Source of the DNA: a bacterium
GTDB lineage: Bacteria > UBA8248
Direction: 5' to 3'
Length of the DNA: 64,000 nucleotides
Assembly: GCA_022825065.1 (NCBI GenBank)
Contig: JAJDYR010000037.1
Location: 429,742-493,741 of the forward strand
Shown here: positions 38,247 through 49,181 of the stretch, piece by piece
How the letters are laid out: every line of letters begins with the position of its first letter
Position numbering within the stretch: the stretch's first letter is position 1
Made by a program: the position numbers and the translations under genes
The notes under the pieces: generated by a model
Database searches by the model: none
Told to the model about the DNA's origin: nothing
The model's input: the letters and a program-made list of their open reading frames with translations, nothing else

Positions 38247-38416
38247 CAAAAATTTGTCCTTTATCAAACCATGGAGGAGTAGCCACAGTAGGAGAGGATT
38301 CTAGAGATGATAGGTGTATGATTGCAAGACGGAAATTGTAATGGCCTTGCGAGCGATATCAGTAAAATCAACAATCGGAAAATTAACTCGATACGTAGAC
38401 CAAGAGGAGAGATCGG

Positions 38417-38746
38417 ATGCAGTATTTCTACGATTTAGCGGAAATTGAACCGCAAAAGATGCCGGGCAGGGAGCGCAGGCTCGTCGTCGGTGAGCAGGTG
38501 ATGATGTTGTATATCGAAAGAGAGGGAGGAACGGAACAGGACCATACTCATGATGTAGAGCAACTTGTATATCTCATGAAAGGCGAGGCTAGGTTTACAG
38601 TCGCCGGTGAAACGCGCGAGGTCAAAGCGGGTCAGGTGGTACACATACCCAAGGGGGTGCCTCATCGGTTGGATGCCCCAACACCCATCACATATATTGG
38701 CATATATTCTCCATTGCGTGAGGAGGCAATTCGGGCAGAAGCGTGA
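38417..38746 (+). CDS. cupin domain-containing protein
   Basis: HTHDVEQLVYLMKGEARFTVAGETREVKAGQVVHIPKGVPHRLDA. Confidence 0.85.
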   Translation: MQYFYDLAEIEPQKMPGRERRLVVGEQVMMLYIEREGGTEQDHTHDVEQLVYLMKGEARFTVAGETREVKAGQVVHIPKGVPHRLDAPTPITYIGIYSPLREEAIRAEA

Positions 38747-38780
38747 GCATCGCTACTATGAACTGACGGAAAATTGCTGT

Positions 38781-39176
38781 TTATTCGGGATATGTCCAGC
38801 CCTCGTCTTTAAGTTCGTCCATTGCTTCCAGCATGCAGGTGACGCCATAAGTTAACACCTTGGAGCCCGCCGGATTAACGCAGACCATGAGCGCCTCTGC
38901 AATTTCTTCCGGGTGTAAACCCAGCTTGAGTCCTTTTTTCAAATGCTGTTTGAGGTGCGGCTGGTTATGCGGGTTCGAGCCCTCAACTGCAAGGGCTAAA
39001 ATATGAAACAGTTCATGCATTCTTTCATCGAATCTTCTCTCTTTCGCACGGATGATCTCGTCGAGATGCAAAAGCGCTTCCATGTAGTCTGGAAATTTCT
39101 CGGCAATGAACTCATGAGCTGGATACCTACGTCCTCTGCGTTTTGCAATTTCTTCTGCTAAATTTTTTTCTGGCAT
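38781..39176 (-). CDS. carboxymuconolactone decarboxylase family protein
   Basis: HILALAVEGSNPHNQPHLKQHLKKGLKLGLHPEEIAEALMVCVNPAGSKVL. Confidence 0.75.
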   Translation of the reverse strand: MPEKNLAEEIAKRRGRRYPAHEFIAEKFPDYMEALLHLDEIIRAKERRFDERMHELFHILALAVEGSNPHNQPHLKQHLKKGLKLGLHPEEIAEALMVCVNPAGSKVLTYGVTCMLEAMDELKDEGWTYPE

Positions 39177-39197
39177 AACGAACCCCTATTATCGGAA

Positions 39198-39599
39198 TCA
39201 TTCGATTTCGTCAAAAAAATCCAGATCGTCCAAAGGTTTTTTTTGATTTTGTAGCGTGTCTAGCAGGACTTTCCTGAGTGCGCGGATTGCGCGGTTTCTA
39301 GCCTGACGATCAATCATTTCGTAAACGATTTCCGTTGCCTCGTCATTTTGGGAATCTAAAATTCTACGAGAAGATTGCTCCGCCCATTCATTGGCGTAAC
39401 GCTGGAGGATCTGGCGTAAGCTCGCCTCGTATATTCTGTCTTGCGTAATACGGTCAAGAATGTGAACGATGTCAGACGAAAAGGCATCGACGGTTTCTCT
39501 CGAAACATCGACATCATCAAGATGAAACATCAGTCTTTGGTAGATCTGTTCACGAAAATCCAAGTCTGCTCCGAGAGATGGCCACAGAAGACGAAACAA
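39198..39599 (-). CDS. hypothetical protein
   Basis: 133-aa ORF, charged and helical, same strand as neighbours; no family recognised. Confidence 0.5.
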   Translation of the reverse strand: MFRLLWPSLGADLDFREQIYQRLMFHLDDVDVSRETVDAFSSDIVHILDRITQDRIYEASLRQILQRYANEWAEQSSRRILDSQNDEATEIVYEMIDRQARNRAIRALRKVLLDTLQNQKKPLDDLDFFDEIE

Positions 39600-39636
39600 T
39601 CAATATGTTGCGCTTTCAGTGGAAGCAGGCGAACAC

Positions 39637-40932
39637 TTATTTTCCCTGGCCATACTGGGCCGATTTCCTGGTTTCCGGTGTCAGCCATAATAAGGTGCCC
39701 CCCGCAAGGAAAAAAACGAGCACGGATAAAATCGCAGTTCTCTGGTCTCCAGTCAGTGCTGACACACCTCCAAAAACCAGTGGACCGAGAACCGAGCTCA
39801 TTTTGCCGCAAATACCATAAAACGAAAATAATTGCGCTGAACTTTTTTCAGGAATGTAGCTAGCCATCAGGGCGCGGCTTGCTGATTGGCTGGACCCGAG
39901 GGAAAGCCCCGCCAACAACGAGACACCCAGGAAAACATATTTCGTTTCGGTGAAATAGGCCACAATGACGACCACGCACCAATTCGACAGTGTCAGCAGA
40001 ATCGTTTTTCGCGGTCCCCATGCATCTGTGAGATACCCGAGTGCAAATGCGCCGACACCGGCCGAGACCTGAACCATAATGAAAAGACTCAAAACTTCGC
40101 CCATGCTGAATTTCAGCGTAGAAACCGCGTAGATTGAACTGAAAGAGATGACGGTCACAATTCCGTCGTTATAGAGGAAAAAGGCGATAAGAAACCTGAT
40201 TGCGCCCGGAGTATTTCTCGTGTCCTGTAGCGTTTTCCATAGTTCGGTGAAAGCGTTTTTTTCGCTTAGTTGAGAGTAATTTATTTTTGTTTCCCGAAGC
40301 CAAAAAATCAACGGAAGCGTAAATAGGCCATAAAATCCGGCGACCGCAACAAAGCTCATACGGAACAAGGGAAGATTTTCCTGCGAGAACCCTCCCGCCA
40401 AAAAAGGTTTGACCAAAAAAAGACAAAGCAGACCGCCCAGATACCCAAGTCCCCAGCCCCAGCCACTAATTTTCCCGACATTTTTCGGTGTCGAGACGTC
40501 GGGCAAAAAGGAGTTGTAAAAGATAAGAGAGCTTTCAAATGCAGCGGTAGCGATGATGAAAAACGCCATTCCGGCAAAGATCATGCCGGCGGTTACATTT
40601 GCGAGAAGGGCGGTGGCCAATACGCAAATATAGGCATAAAGGATTAAGAAAAGTTTACGGCTGCCCCTTCTGTCAGCTATCGCGCTCAAAGGAGGGGTGA
40701 TGGTCACGCTTAAGATCATGGCTGCCGAGAGCGCTATCCCCCATAGGAAATCTCCTTTCCCCCCGCCGCCGGTGACGATTGTCTTGAAATAGACGCTATA
40801 CGCAACCGTGATGATTAGTGTCGGAAAAGCGGAGTTTGCAAAATCGTACATGCACCAAGCGAAAACTTCTCGGCCTTGATTTGGTTTTAGACTGTGAGGA
40901 TTTAAAATTGAGTTTTCGTTATTTTTCTTCAT
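39637..40932 (-). CDS. MFS transporter, UMF1/Atg22-like
   Basis: EVFAWCMYDFANSAFPTLIITVAYSVYFK; SRALMASYIPEKSSAQLFSFYGICGKMSSVLGPL. Confidence 0.88.
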   Translation of the reverse strand: MKKNNENSILNPHSLKPNQGREVFAWCMYDFANSAFPTLIITVAYSVYFKTIVTGGGGKGDFLWGIALSAAMILSVTITPPLSAIADRRGSRKLFLILYAYICVLATALLANVTAGMIFAGMAFFIIATAAFESSLIFYNSFLPDVSTPKNVGKISGWGWGLGYLGGLLCLFLVKPFLAGGFSQENLPLFRMSFVAVAGFYGLFTLPLIFWLRETKINYSQLSEKNAFTELWKTLQDTRNTPGAIRFLIAFFLYNDGIVTVISFSSIYAVSTLKFSMGEVLSLFIMVQVSAGVGAFALGYLTDAWGPRKTILLTLSNWCVVVIVAYFTETKYVFLGVSLLAGLSLGSSQSASRALMASYIPEKSSAQLFSFYGICGKMSSVLGPLVFGGVSALTGDQRTAILSVLVFFLAGGTLLWLTPETRKSAQYGQGK

Positions 40933-41088
40933 GTGAGTGCTTTATCAGTAGGGATGGATTCCATTGTGAACATCAGAAGAAACAAAAAATTTTACATTTT
41001 GCTAATATATAACATCAGGTAGTGGTATGAAATCTGAATTGTTTTATGATCCGTGGGCCGCCTTCTCGTTTTCCGCGATGGATCCTCT

Positions 41089-44000
41089 ATGTATCGATTC
41101 CTGAAATGGTTGGTTTGGATTGCCGGCGTTTGTTTCGTTCTCATCATCGTTGCGATCTTCGTCGTACAAATTTTTCTTTCCTCCGATGAAATAATCAGAA
41201 TCGCGGAGAGAGAAGGGCAAAAAATCCTGGGCCGAAAAGTATCAATCGAGCGGTTGGAACTGGGACTATTCAAGATCGAGGCGAGTGGAATCGTCATCGA
41301 CGGGCAAGCAGAAAAAGGTGGGGTAAAGAGCGATAAACCCTTCGTTCGATTCGACGATGTTGAAATACTTCTGAATCCATCGACTCTGATTTACAAACGT
41401 ATCAGCATTCTCCAGCTTACCATCAAAAGCGCCACCGCTCGCGTGTACCGGGATGGACAGGGCAGGTTCAATTTCCAGGACATTATCGACAATCTGGATC
41501 GGGAATCAAGCAATGCGATTTCGACGAGTTTTTGGAAAAAGTTTTCGTTCATCAAATCCGCCGAGGCGGCGGAGAGCGTCCCGCAAAATTCTGAACAAGG
41601 ATTCAGTTTTACCATTCACGAATTCGACCTTTATGACGCAAAAACCGAATTGCGATTCGATGCCAGCAACGCCTCGCCGGCTTTTGATGGTTCATGTTCT
41701 TTTGCTCACATCGAAGTCGACGACATTACGCCTGGCAAGCCCTTGGACGTTGTTCTCGAAGGGAAATGTAAGAGGCCGGACGGGCAACCACTCATTGAAC
41801 TGAAAGGCAACGCGTACGTCGACATGACAGGCCCGAGTTATCGCGCGTCTTTCGAGATGCCTCTTTTGGATTCGTCTTTCCTGCCTGTGGTGGTGCCTAC
41901 GGTGCCGGGCTCTCGTTTCAGGAAAGGAATTTTCGCCGGGAACTTGAAGTTCGGCTATGTCGCCGAAAAACCGGTAACCTGGGATATTGATTTGAACGGC
42001 CAAAACATTCTCGCGGATTTCCAAATGGATCGAAGAGCAAAATGGCGAAAACTGGCGTTGCCCAGATTCAAACTGAAGACGAAGGGCCGATTCAATCTGT
42101 TATATGGTTCCGCGCACATCGACACTCTCTTCGTCGAAACGCCTTTTCTGGATGCGAAATTGACGAAACCTTCGTTCTGGAACGTCTCGGCGCAAGATGA
42201 AGTTCATTTTGAAGCGAACATCCGTGATATGCGTGAAACGGGCGACTGGATTTCGCGAGTCGCGGGCATCGCGCTACGAGGCTTCCAGAAAAGAGCAACG
42301 GCCCGGGTTCTGGTATCAGCGAAGCGGGATCGCAAGATATCGGATGACATCGTACAACTAGAGGTGGATTCCCGCTTCGACCCGGTGGACCTGTCCCGGT
42401 TCGTTGAATTTATTCCCTCTGTTGACCATGTCTCGAAAATCAAGGGGAAAGTGGGCGGAAGAGCACGCTTGGTTTTTGTTTCAGGCGAGCGTGTAGGGTG
42501 GGATGTGGCTTTGGAAACCCGGGACTTCGGCGCAAAAGTCAGGATAGACAAGAGAAAACAATGGAAAGCGCTGACGTTGGGGAGAACCGTTCTTCATTCG
42601 ACGGGGAACTACGACGAGAAGAATGCATCCGCGAGTATCAATACCCTAGATATCAAGTTGCCGTTCGCCACGGCGAAACTCCAGAAGCCCGCGAAATGGA
42701 ACGTAGATGGTAATGATGAAGCCGCGATTTACGTCGAGGTGAGTGATTTCTCATCTACGAATGATTTCATGCAGAGACTCGGGATAGTATCGCTTGGAGA
42801 CGTTCCCCTAGATGCGAAGCTCCGTTTTAACGTCGCCGTGTCTCGAAATCGGAAAAATTCCTCGGCCTACATGGTAGATACGAGCGCGCGTTTCGATTCT
42901 TTGCCGGTCGCTCCACTCGTGGATTTTGTCCCTTTGCCAGCCTACCTGCAAAAAGCCACTGGCTGGCTCAGCGGTGAGTTGCAAGTGTCTTCGGCCTTGG
43001 ATGGTGCCCTCCGGTGGAAGGCAGATATCGTCGGGAAGAACCTCGGTGCACATACCAAAATGATTTCAAAAGAAAAGTGGCGCGATTTATCCCTGGCATC
43101 TCTAGCAATTCAATCGGACGGTTTTTATCTCGCTTCAAAAGGCTCTGCCGAAATCAAGAGGTTGGATTTGAGGTTTCCCTTTGCGAGGGCATATCTGAAT
43201 CGCATGGTTTTGTGGAATCAAAATGGCAGGGATGAATTTTCGTTTACGCTTGACATCACGGATTTGAGTGCCGCCGAAGTTTGGCTGGGCGAATTGATAA
43301 AGCATCCCGTTCAATCGGGGCCAAAGAATGAAAAATTGAAAATTTCACTCTCAGGAACGAGAAACAGGAAAGATGGGGCTGTGTTTTCCTATAAGGGATA
43401 CGCGCTCTTTGATCCTGTTCATATATCACCTTGGGTGAATTTTGTTAGCGATACTCCTATGATTCGAAATCTAGCTGGAGAGATCGCCGGCAAAATAGAA
43501 TTTTCATACGTCCCCAAGGAAAAGGCAAAATGGAACCTGGGGCTCACGAGCGAAAATTTAAGCGGGGAATTCCTTGCGCCGATGAGCCGCGATTGGAGAC
43601 TGCTGCAGACGAGTAAATTCAGCCTTGAAACAACGGGTTCTTATGATTTCCAAAATCAATCTGGAAGGTTACAGAGCCTGAACCTGAACATGCCATTCGG
43701 AGATCTTCGGGCATCGAGGCCCGCCGATTGGAGCATGAACGGAGTGGATTCAGGTCGATTCCAATGGACGGTATCGAGCCTGAAACACGCGGCCCGATTG
43801 GCCGGGAGTATTTTGGGAGCACCGGTATCAGAATTTTCTGTGACTGGTGCAGCCAATGGCTGGATGGAAATTTCAAGAAAAAGAAAGAAAACGCAGTCGA
43901 TTTCCACCAAATGGTCATTCGCGGCGAATCTCTCATCGCTTGCGCATGTTGCATACCCGAATTTGAATGTAACGGGAAGTTTTTCAGGGCAGGTTGATGA

Positions 44001-45207
44001 CGATGCGATAAAAATTCGGATTCCGGAACTGAAGACATTTGACTTTAACAAACCAAATGCGGAACCAGATATTATTCTTCAAGATTTGAAAGCATCTCTA
44101 GAGCGTTCATCCATCTTGCGAGGAGAGATACGATCGCCAAGCGTTCGGATCAAAAAGTTGAACATTCGATATGTGTTTCATGAAAAAGGAAAAACTAATT
44201 TTGACTCATTGTTCGAGACAACGAAAGCTGGTGAAAAACAAACCCAGCGATTAAGAAACCAAGAAAAAACGGTACCTGCAGATAAAGATAAAAAGACCAC
44301 ATTAGGGCAACGCCGAAAGATCGCGAAAAAAGGGGGTGGGCCTCTTTTCCCGGCGATTAAAATTGGGAAATTCGAAGTTGCAAGAATGGCCTTTTATTAT
44401 CAGGATTTTATTGCGGCGGATAAACCGCCGGTAGTTTTGCAGGTTCCGGATGCCAAGCTTTTAGTTACGAATTTGGATACGCTGATGGTTCCCAGCCTGC
44501 GGGAAACGCGCTTGGAGTTCAGGACGCTCGGAGAATCGCCCTCCATCCTGGTGAAGGCGAACCTGAACCCTGGTTCGGTGCCTCCGGATGTAGATGGAAT
44601 TTTCAACCTATCGCGTTTCGACCTGCGAAAAATATCTCCTTATCTCCGTGACAGTAAGGGAGAGAGTGCCAGCGCCTTGTTGATGCGAGGGACCGAGATC
44701 ACAAGGGGCGTGCTGGATTTTAAATCCACTTATTCGTTGAGAAAGAGCCGCTTGAATTTGGATGGGACCGCGCAGATTACCGGATTGCGTTTGAAACCCG
44801 ACGAGAAGTTTCCCCTGGTCGACCTCGTGGTGAAATTGCTCCGTGAGTCTGTGTTCCGCCTGTTCGAGAGACCGGACGATACCATTAAGCTGAATGTTCG
44901 GGTAACAGGGCGTTTGGATGATCCGGAGTTTCATTTTCTGGACGCGATTGCGGAGCCGATGTTTTTGGGTCTGTTTGAGAAGGCGCAGAACTTGGGAGGC
45001 AATGTGAAGGATATCGTAACTGGAATTCTCGGCACTGCCATAGAAGGGGTGCAAAAAATCGTGCCGACACCGAAGAATAATCGAACAACGCCCGATAAAG
45101 ATTCCGCGAAAGAATTGAAAAGAGGGAAAAGTCAACTTGAGCAATTGGGGAAAAACCTCGAAAAATCTTTGCGAGAAGGTCTCCGCGACTTATTCGGTGC
45201 TAAGTAA
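41089..45207 (+). CDS. AsmA-like protein with internal tandem repeats
   Basis: N-terminal TM MYRFLKWLVWIAGVCFVLIIVAIFVV then ILGRKVSIERLELGLFKIEASGIVID; C-terminal AsmA-like beta-rich segment. Confidence 0.8.
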   Translation: MYRFLKWLVWIAGVCFVLIIVAIFVVQIFLSSDEIIRIAEREGQKILGRKVSIERLELGLFKIEASGIVIDGQAEKGGVKSDKPFVRFDDVEILLNPSTLIYKRISILQLTIKSATARVYRDGQGRFNFQDIIDNLDRESSNAISTSFWKKFSFIKSAEAAESVPQNSEQGFSFTIHEFDLYDAKTELRFDASNASPAFDGSCSFAHIEVDDITPGKPLDVVLEGKCKRPDGQPLIELKGNAYVDMTGPSYRASFEMPLLDSSFLPVVVPTVPGSRFRKGIFAGNLKFGYVAEKPVTWDIDLNGQNILADFQMDRRAKWRKLALPRFKLKTKGRFNLLYGSAHIDTLFVETPFLDAKLTKPSFWNVSAQDEVHFEANIRDMRETGDWISRVAGIALRGFQKRATARVLVSAKRDRKISDDIVQLEVDSRFDPVDLSRFVEFIPSVDHVSKIKGKVGGRARLVFVSGERVGWDVALETRDFGAKVRIDKRKQWKALTLGRTVLHSTGNYDEKNASASINTLDIKLPFATAKLQKPAKWNVDGNDEAAIYVEVSDFSSTNDFMQRLGIVSLGDVPLDAKLRFNVAVSRNRKNSSAYMVDTSARFDSLPVAPLVDFVPLPAYLQKATGWLSGELQVSSALDGALRWKADIVGKNLGAHTKMISKEKWRDLSLASLAIQSDGFYLASKGSAEIKRLDLRFPFARAYLNRMVLWNQNGRDEFSFTLDITDLSAAEVWLGELIKHPVQSGPKNEKLKISLSGTRNRKDGAVFSYKGYALFDPVHISPWVNFVSDTPMIRNLAGEIAGKIEFSYVPKEKAKWNLGLTSENLSGEFLAPMSRDWRLLQTSKFSLETTGSYDFQNQSGRLQSLNLNMPFGDLRASRPADWSMNGVDSGRFQWTVSSLKHAARLAGSILGAPVSEFSVTGAANGWMEISRKRKKTQSISTKWSFAANLSSLAHVAYPNLNVTGSFSGQVDDDAIKIRIPELKTFDFNKPNAEPDIILQDLKASLERSSILRGEIRSPSVRIKKLNIRYVFHEKGKTNFDSLFETTKAGEKQTQRLRNQEKTVPADKDKKTTLGQRRKIAKKGGGPLFPAIKIGKFEVARMAFYYQDFIAADKPPVVLQVPDAKLLVTNLDTLMVPSLRETRLEFRTLGESPSILVKANLNPGSVPPDVDGIFNLSRFDLRKISPYLRDSKGESASALLMRGTEITRGVLDFKSTYSLRKSRLNLDGTAQITGLRLKPDEKFPLVDLVVKLLRESVFRLFERPDDTIKLNVRVTGRLDDPEFHFLDAIAEPMFLGLFEKAQNLGGNVKDIVTGILGTAIEGVQKIVPTPKNNRTTPDKDSAKELKRGKSQLEQLGKNLEKSLREGLRDLFGAK

Positions 45208-45606
45208 TCAAATGAAGATTTCCTGTTTCTGAGACGCGGTGTCTTGGTAGTAAGCCCTTATCATCAATGTTATGAAGAACAGTTGATTCGACAGGCGCCG
45301 CGTTTTTTCGGACCGCTCGTAGCAGACGAAAAACATAAATATGAATCCCCCACATTTCAGGATTGATTCCAGACTATATTCCAAGGGGATGTCGTATTTC
45401 TGTCGAAAACCATAAAAATCGCATGAACGGACTACTTCTTAAAGATGTGATAGATTAAATACTCGGCACTGATTTCCACGACTGAATTCATTAACCTCAA
45501 ACTTTTCTTGCATTTCCCACTTAAATTTGATAGCGTTTCTAGGTTTTCCTCTGCCCGAGGACGCATATCCCATCCTGTTTGTGGGTGGGAACATAGGATC
45601 CAGTGT

Positions 45607-48585
45607 ATGCCTACTCGTCGCTCGGGTATCCGGTTCGGACCATCTCCGGTTTCCCAAAGGACCAATGAGATCGTAGGTTTATCCTTGGTTGGTTTCGCTG
45701 TTTTTCTGGCGATTTCGCTTTGGAGTTTCGATTCTGGTGATCCGTCTTGGGGCGCTTACGTCAATCAAAAATGGCGCATTCGAAATTACGGCGGAGCTGT
45801 AGGCGCATATGCGGCAGGCGCTATGGTCCAGGCGGTGGGCGCATTCTCGATTTTGATGCCCATCGGATTCCTTATTTGGGGCGTAACCGCTTTTGCAGGT
45901 TTGCGCTCATGGCGGCCTGGTTGGCGTGAACTGGTTGGCTTGTTCTTTCTTTTGAGCGCATCGGGGTTATTTTTCAAAGCTTTTGAAACCGATCCTCTTT
46001 TTGGGACGACGACATTAGCCGGTGGAATTGTCGGCTATAGTGTCGTGATGTTGCTGAACGCATATTTGGGCAGTGCGGGCAGTTGGGTGTTGCTTGGCTC
46101 CGTGTTGCTTGCCTCGTTTGTCGGCATAACCGGTTTTTCATTCAAAAAAATGATTTCAGGACTGGCAATTGCGCATTGGTGGTTTTTTTCTCGCATTTTT
46201 ATGGTTTTTAAAAGGGTATTGCTCGGGGCAGTAAGGGGCGTTGTATTCGCGACCCGAAAACTCTTTTCCACAGTTGTAGGTATTCCGTCATCTCTACCTG
46301 AAAAAGAATCCTGTACTGAATATGCCGAAACGATAGCCAGCACTGAAGACGCAGCGCATGGATATTTTGAGCAAGACAGCTTGAGCAGCGAGGAACCGAG
46401 GCTGAACCACTCGAAAAAAGATGTCGACAAATTAATTTTGGAACCGAATAGCTCCTACTTGTCAAACCAAAAGAATGGCAGGCTTGTTCTTCGGCCATCG
46501 GCGCAAAACGGCCCTTCGCTGTTTGGAGGAGAGAAATTTCCGGGCCCGGACTTGCCTGCGCTGCGCGGTCCGGCGGCCAGCGATGAGGAAATCGAACCCA
46601 TAAAAACCCCCAAGGGTCTTTATGATGAAGCAATGCCCGGCTCGGTGTTAGAAACGCTTCTTGAGAATGATGATGACGAGTTGCGATTGGCCAACGATGG
46701 AACGCGCAAAGACTTGCCGCTGAGTGTGGTGGACGAACTGTCACCAAAGGCGAGTGAAGAAATCGATGATGAAGCAAAGAAGATGAAAGCAGAGAGAAAA
46801 TCTGTAACCGGCGGACTGCGGATTAAGCTGAAGAAAAATCTTGCTGGCAATAGCGATATGTTGCCAGCGTCGCAGGAGGAGGCTCCTGTTCCTGGGAGAT
46901 CACTTGACGAGCTTCCCGAATCACCTTCGGCTCATGTTGAAGATTCGACAAGAAGTAGAGAATCGGAAGAGCATTTGAAAGTTCGACACGCGGGAACTAG
47001 TGGCGAGTCGGACGCTGTCCAGATTCAAGACAATTCTCTGGTCCACTCCAGTGCGCAAACAGATAACCGGCACAAGGAGCAAAGAGGCTCTGGACCAAAG
47101 AAAGAATATGTTCTTCCTTCTTTGGATATTTTCGCAACTCCTCCTTCTGGCGGACTTATAGTAGACGAAGCAGGCATACGCGAAAAATCCTTGCTTCTTG
47201 AACAAACGCTGAAAGAATTTGGTGTCGTCGGAACAGTCAAGGAAGTAAAGACAGGACCTGTCATTACTAGTTTCGAGTATGACCCGGCCCCAGGAATCAA
47301 GGTTTCCAAGATTACCGGCCTGGCAGACGACCTGGCCCGAGCTCTATCCGCGCTAAGTGTTCGCATTGTCGCCCCGATACCCGGAAAATCGGTTGTAGGC
47401 ATCGAGGTTCCCAACATCAAGCGTGACGCCGTATTTGCAAAAGAAGTGCTCTCTTCAAGGGAATTCATGCAGGCCGAAGATAAACTTACGATGGGCCTAG
47501 GCAAGGATATTCTAGGAAGAACGGCATTTACGGATTTGACCAAAATTCCGCATCTGTTGATTGCAGGCACGACCGGCGCAGGAAAAAGTGTTGCCTTGAA
47601 CATGATGATTTGTAGTCTCCTGGCCAGGTGTACGCCAAGAGAGGTTCGTTTTTTAATGATCGACCCCAAAATGCTGGAACTGTCGATATATGAAGGCATC
47701 CCTCATCAACTCGTGCCTGTTGTGACTGAACCCAAGAAAGCCTCGGCGGGCTTAAGGGGTGTCCTGGTGGAAATGGAAAGACGCTATCAGGTAATGAGCG
47801 AGGCAGGGGTGCGGAACATCCAGGGCTACAATGCTTCCGTAGCGCGGCAATTGGGTGAGCGAGAGGCGAATAGAAGATGGAAACAACCTCTGGCCGAAGA
47901 GGATACATCCCTTGATTTCCTTCCTTATATTGTGGTGGTGATTGACGAATTGGCTGATCTCATGATGGTCGCGCCACGTGAGGTGGAAGAGTCAATGACG
48001 CGCCTGGCCCAGATGGCTCGAGCATCTGGAATCCATTTATTGGTGGCGACCCAGCGTCCATCAGTGGATGTTCTCACGGGTCTCATCAAAGCGAATTTCC
48101 CGTCAAGGATGGCACTCCGCGTTGCTACACGAACAGACTCGCGGACAATCTTGGACTCGAATGGGGCGGAACGCTTATTAGGAAAAGGGGATATGCTATT
48201 TGTGCCACCCGGTTCTAGCACTCCTGTTCGCATTCATGGAGCGTATGTTTCAGATAGCGAGATTTCTCAACTCGTTGCGCACTGGAAATCCCAAGGAGAA
48301 GCGGTATTCAGGGAGGATTGGTTTGTAGAGGAGGAAAACGCCTCTCAGAATGAACCAAGTAGCGATGACGAGTATGATGAGAGATATGATGATGCGATTG
48401 CGCTCGTCTCCAGGACGCGCGAGGCATCCATTTCTCTCATCCAGAGACATTTGAGGATTGGGTACAATAGGGCAGCACGCATGATTGAGCGTATGGAGCA
48501 AGAGGGAGTCATCGGCCCGGCGGATGGTGTGAAGAGAAGACAAGTTCTAGTCAGTGAGATTCCAGACGAAGAACCAGTAGAGTAG
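45607..48585 (+). CDS. ftsK: DNA translocase FtsK/SpoIIIE
   Basis: 4-TM N-terminus, Walker A AGTTGAGKSVALNMM, VVIDELADLMMVAPREVEESMTRLAQMARASGIHLLVATQRPSVDVLTGLIKANFPSRMAL, C-terminal gamma domain. Confidence 0.95.
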   Translation: MPTRRSGIRFGPSPVSQRTNEIVGLSLVGFAVFLAISLWSFDSGDPSWGAYVNQKWRIRNYGGAVGAYAAGAMVQAVGAFSILMPIGFLIWGVTAFAGLRSWRPGWRELVGLFFLLSASGLFFKAFETDPLFGTTTLAGGIVGYSVVMLLNAYLGSAGSWVLLGSVLLASFVGITGFSFKKMISGLAIAHWWFFSRIFMVFKRVLLGAVRGVVFATRKLFSTVVGIPSSLPEKESCTEYAETIASTEDAAHGYFEQDSLSSEEPRLNHSKKDVDKLILEPNSSYLSNQKNGRLVLRPSAQNGPSLFGGEKFPGPDLPALRGPAASDEEIEPIKTPKGLYDEAMPGSVLETLLENDDDELRLANDGTRKDLPLSVVDELSPKASEEIDDEAKKMKAERKSVTGGLRIKLKKNLAGNSDMLPASQEEAPVPGRSLDELPESPSAHVEDSTRSRESEEHLKVRHAGTSGESDAVQIQDNSLVHSSAQTDNRHKEQRGSGPKKEYVLPSLDIFATPPSGGLIVDEAGIREKSLLLEQTLKEFGVVGTVKEVKTGPVITSFEYDPAPGIKVSKITGLADDLARALSALSVRIVAPIPGKSVVGIEVPNIKRDAVFAKEVLSSREFMQAEDKLTMGLGKDILGRTAFTDLTKIPHLLIAGTTGAGKSVALNMMICSLLARCTPREVRFLMIDPKMLELSIYEGIPHQLVPVVTEPKKASAGLRGVLVEMERRYQVMSEAGVRNIQGYNASVARQLGEREANRRWKQPLAEEDTSLDFLPYIVVVIDELADLMMVAPREVEESMTRLAQMARASGIHLLVATQRPSVDVLTGLIKANFPSRMALRVATRTDSRTILDSNGAERLLGKGDMLFVPPGSSTPVRIHGAYVSDSEISQLVAHWKSQGEAVFREDWFVEEENASQNEPSSDDEYDERYDDAIALVSRTREASISLIQRHLRIGYNRAARMIERMEQEGVIGPADGVKRRQVLVSEIPDEEPVE

Positions 48586-48811
48586 AATTGCCTGAAAATT
48601 TTGGTGTTCCTCCTTTTGTTCATTGTCTTATCGAAAATCCGGATATGTAGTTGGAAAAGTGGAGTTGACGCCTTTTGGCCAATAGGGAATGATGCTCCAG
48701 GTTTCGTTGGTCGAAACGGCGCCATATCCAATTGCGGTTAAGACTTTTGACACGTTTTAGACACGAATCGTTTTTTCCAGCCCGATGGATTCTGCTCCCG
48801 GAGGACATGTA

Positions 48812-49138
48812 ATGGCGGAAGGTGTTATCGAGTTTACGGACCAGAACTTCGAGACGGATGTTATCGGCTCAGATACGCCCACGTTAGTTGATTTCTGGGC
48901 AGAATGGTGTGCTCCTTGCAAAATGATTGCGCCCACGGTTGAGGCACTTGCCCAGGAATACGCAGGGAAGGTGCGAGTCGGAAAGTTGAATATAGATGAG
49001 AATCCATCAGTTCCGACGAAATTCGGGATTCGTGGTATCCCAACATTGATGTTGTTTAAGGGAGGCGAGGTTGTGGAGCAGGTCGTGGGAGTGAAATCCA
49101 AGGCCGATTTGAAAGCCGCCATTGACCGTGCCCTTTAG
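48812..49138 (+). CDS. trxA: thioredoxin
   Basis: LVDFWAEWCAPCKMIAPTVEALAQEYAGKVRVGKLNIDENPSVPTKFGIRGIPTLMLFKGG. Confidence 0.97.
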   Translation: MAEGVIEFTDQNFETDVIGSDTPTLVDFWAEWCAPCKMIAPTVEALAQEYAGKVRVGKLNIDENPSVPTKFGIRGIPTLMLFKGGEVVEQVVGVKSKADLKAAIDRAL

Positions 49139-49181
49139 GCCTCAAATCTATAGTTTACCAACACTTTAGGAAACCCTCCAC

